DNA of 64,000 nucleotides, from NCBI GenBank assembly GCA_023053575.1, contig JAKZAP010000004.1:22125252-22189251 (forward strand). Direction: 5' to 3'. A model generated the notes under the pieces. The model searched no databases, had not been told where the DNA came from, and was given only the letters and a program-made list of their open reading frames with translations. Made by a program: the position numbers and the translations under genes. Below are positions 63,452-64,000 of this stretch, piece after piece. The first letter of the stretch is position 1, and the number at the start of each line of letters is the position of its first letter. The stretch comes from Branchinecta lynchi. Its lineage: Eukaryota > Arthropoda > Branchiopoda > Anostraca > Branchinectidae.

Positions 63452-64000
63452 GAATCGTGTGTGCTAATGTCGAGGCTAATGTGATAGAGTTTTGACTCAT
63501 GAAAAGGGGCCACAAATCCATCGATGGCCTAGGGTCCACCAAAAGTAAAAGAGGGCAATGGTAATTCACAATTACGAAAGCCCGATGTAGGAGAGACTTT
63601 TTACAGTGTATCCAGTAGTTTGGCTCCTTGGGATACCAGCACAGCGAGTACTGCTGAAGTTCGGCATGACTTAATGCGCGTCCGTTCATCAGGCGCACTA
63701 TCTACTAGACCCGACAAATTCAGTTTGCATCACTTTGCATCTTTTAGTTGAAATATGCATCTGTGGGAGACAGACACAACTATTGTTTTTGAAAGAAAAT
63801 GCGTTCCAGTTCAACTCGAAAGACACTCTATGAAAGCCTATGGGACGATGTAACAAGTAAGAAATCAAACTGTGGTCATGGATACTTCAGTGGCTCTCAG
63901 ACAAGAGACGTGCCAAAAAATATTTTACGGTTTTCCATGTCACCAGGACACTTCATCATACTTTATGAGAAACGCACCGTCGTCCGTAGTCGAAACAACG
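63452..64000. other. Upstream flank of the coiled-coil gene; open frame at window edge
   Basis: This would contain the promoter and 5' UTR of the minus-strand gene. On the + strand a frame opens at ATG 63799 and runs off the window without a stop (67 codons, starting MRSSSTRKTLYESLWDDVTS). I recognise no family, and it could be chance. Confidence 0.3.

Noticed and set aside
1..64000. CRISPR array or bacterial operon signals
   Set aside because: The repeats are degenerate modules of 125-150 bp in animal introns, with no spacer-repeat regularity and no cas genes.

Overview
The window is animal nuclear DNA. It has GT-AG introns of 91 bp to over 9 kb, AATAAA polyadenylation signals, several decayed LINE fragments and about 40% GC. 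Two genes are recognisable without doubt: calnexin (ER chaperone) and LIAS (mitochondrial lipoyl synthase). Nothing is bacterial or plant-like. The abundance of modular, hairpin-ended non-autonomous repeats suggests a marine invertebrate, but I cannot name the phylum from sequence alone.

Layout. (1) Positions 1-8455 hold the 3' end of calnexin on the + strand: transmembrane exon, acidic cytosolic-tail exon, terminal exon with a basic C-terminus, then a 3' UTR. (2) LIAS lies on the - strand from 48383 down to 12489. Seven exons join in frame to a complete 381-residue protein with all expected iron-sulfur cysteines. The gene covers 35.9 kb, of which 3.2% is coding. The two genes converge tail to tail over about 4 kb of repeats. 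(3) Positions 48.4-60.3 kb are intergenic and almost wholly repeats. (4) At 60.37-63.45 kb on the - strand I assemble a small three-exon gene for an 84-residue coiled-coil protein that I do not recognise. Its first intron carries a hAT-type element with a clear 8-bp target duplication, 12 nt inside the splice donor.

The repeats dominate. Family A (five or six copies) is built of modules of about 134 or 147-150 bp, each carrying an (A/G)ATGAAACTTGG-like box, CCGG/GGATCC-type palindromes and a G-run block. Both termini carry small hairpins sharing a TATGGCACTT core, and one end has CGGACAGAC-type simple sequence. A tandem pair of about 2.8-3.0 kb units fills 87% of one calnexin intron. Family B (five copies of about 0.93-1.08 kb) has unrelated primary sequence but the same plan: modules of about 126-130 bp, AAGTTTCATC boxes, CCGGAATCCGG blocks, a GACAGACGGAC tract and a TTTTGGGATCCCAAAA end. 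The A/B architecture is the best candidate for an undescribed system here. Other notable structures are a perfect 192-bp spacerless palindrome at 49586-49777, several fold-back elements, and three to five LINE remnants of at least two clades.

The assembled gene models rest on reading frame, splice sites and family knowledge. Repeat boundaries are by eye and usually good to about 10-30 bp.
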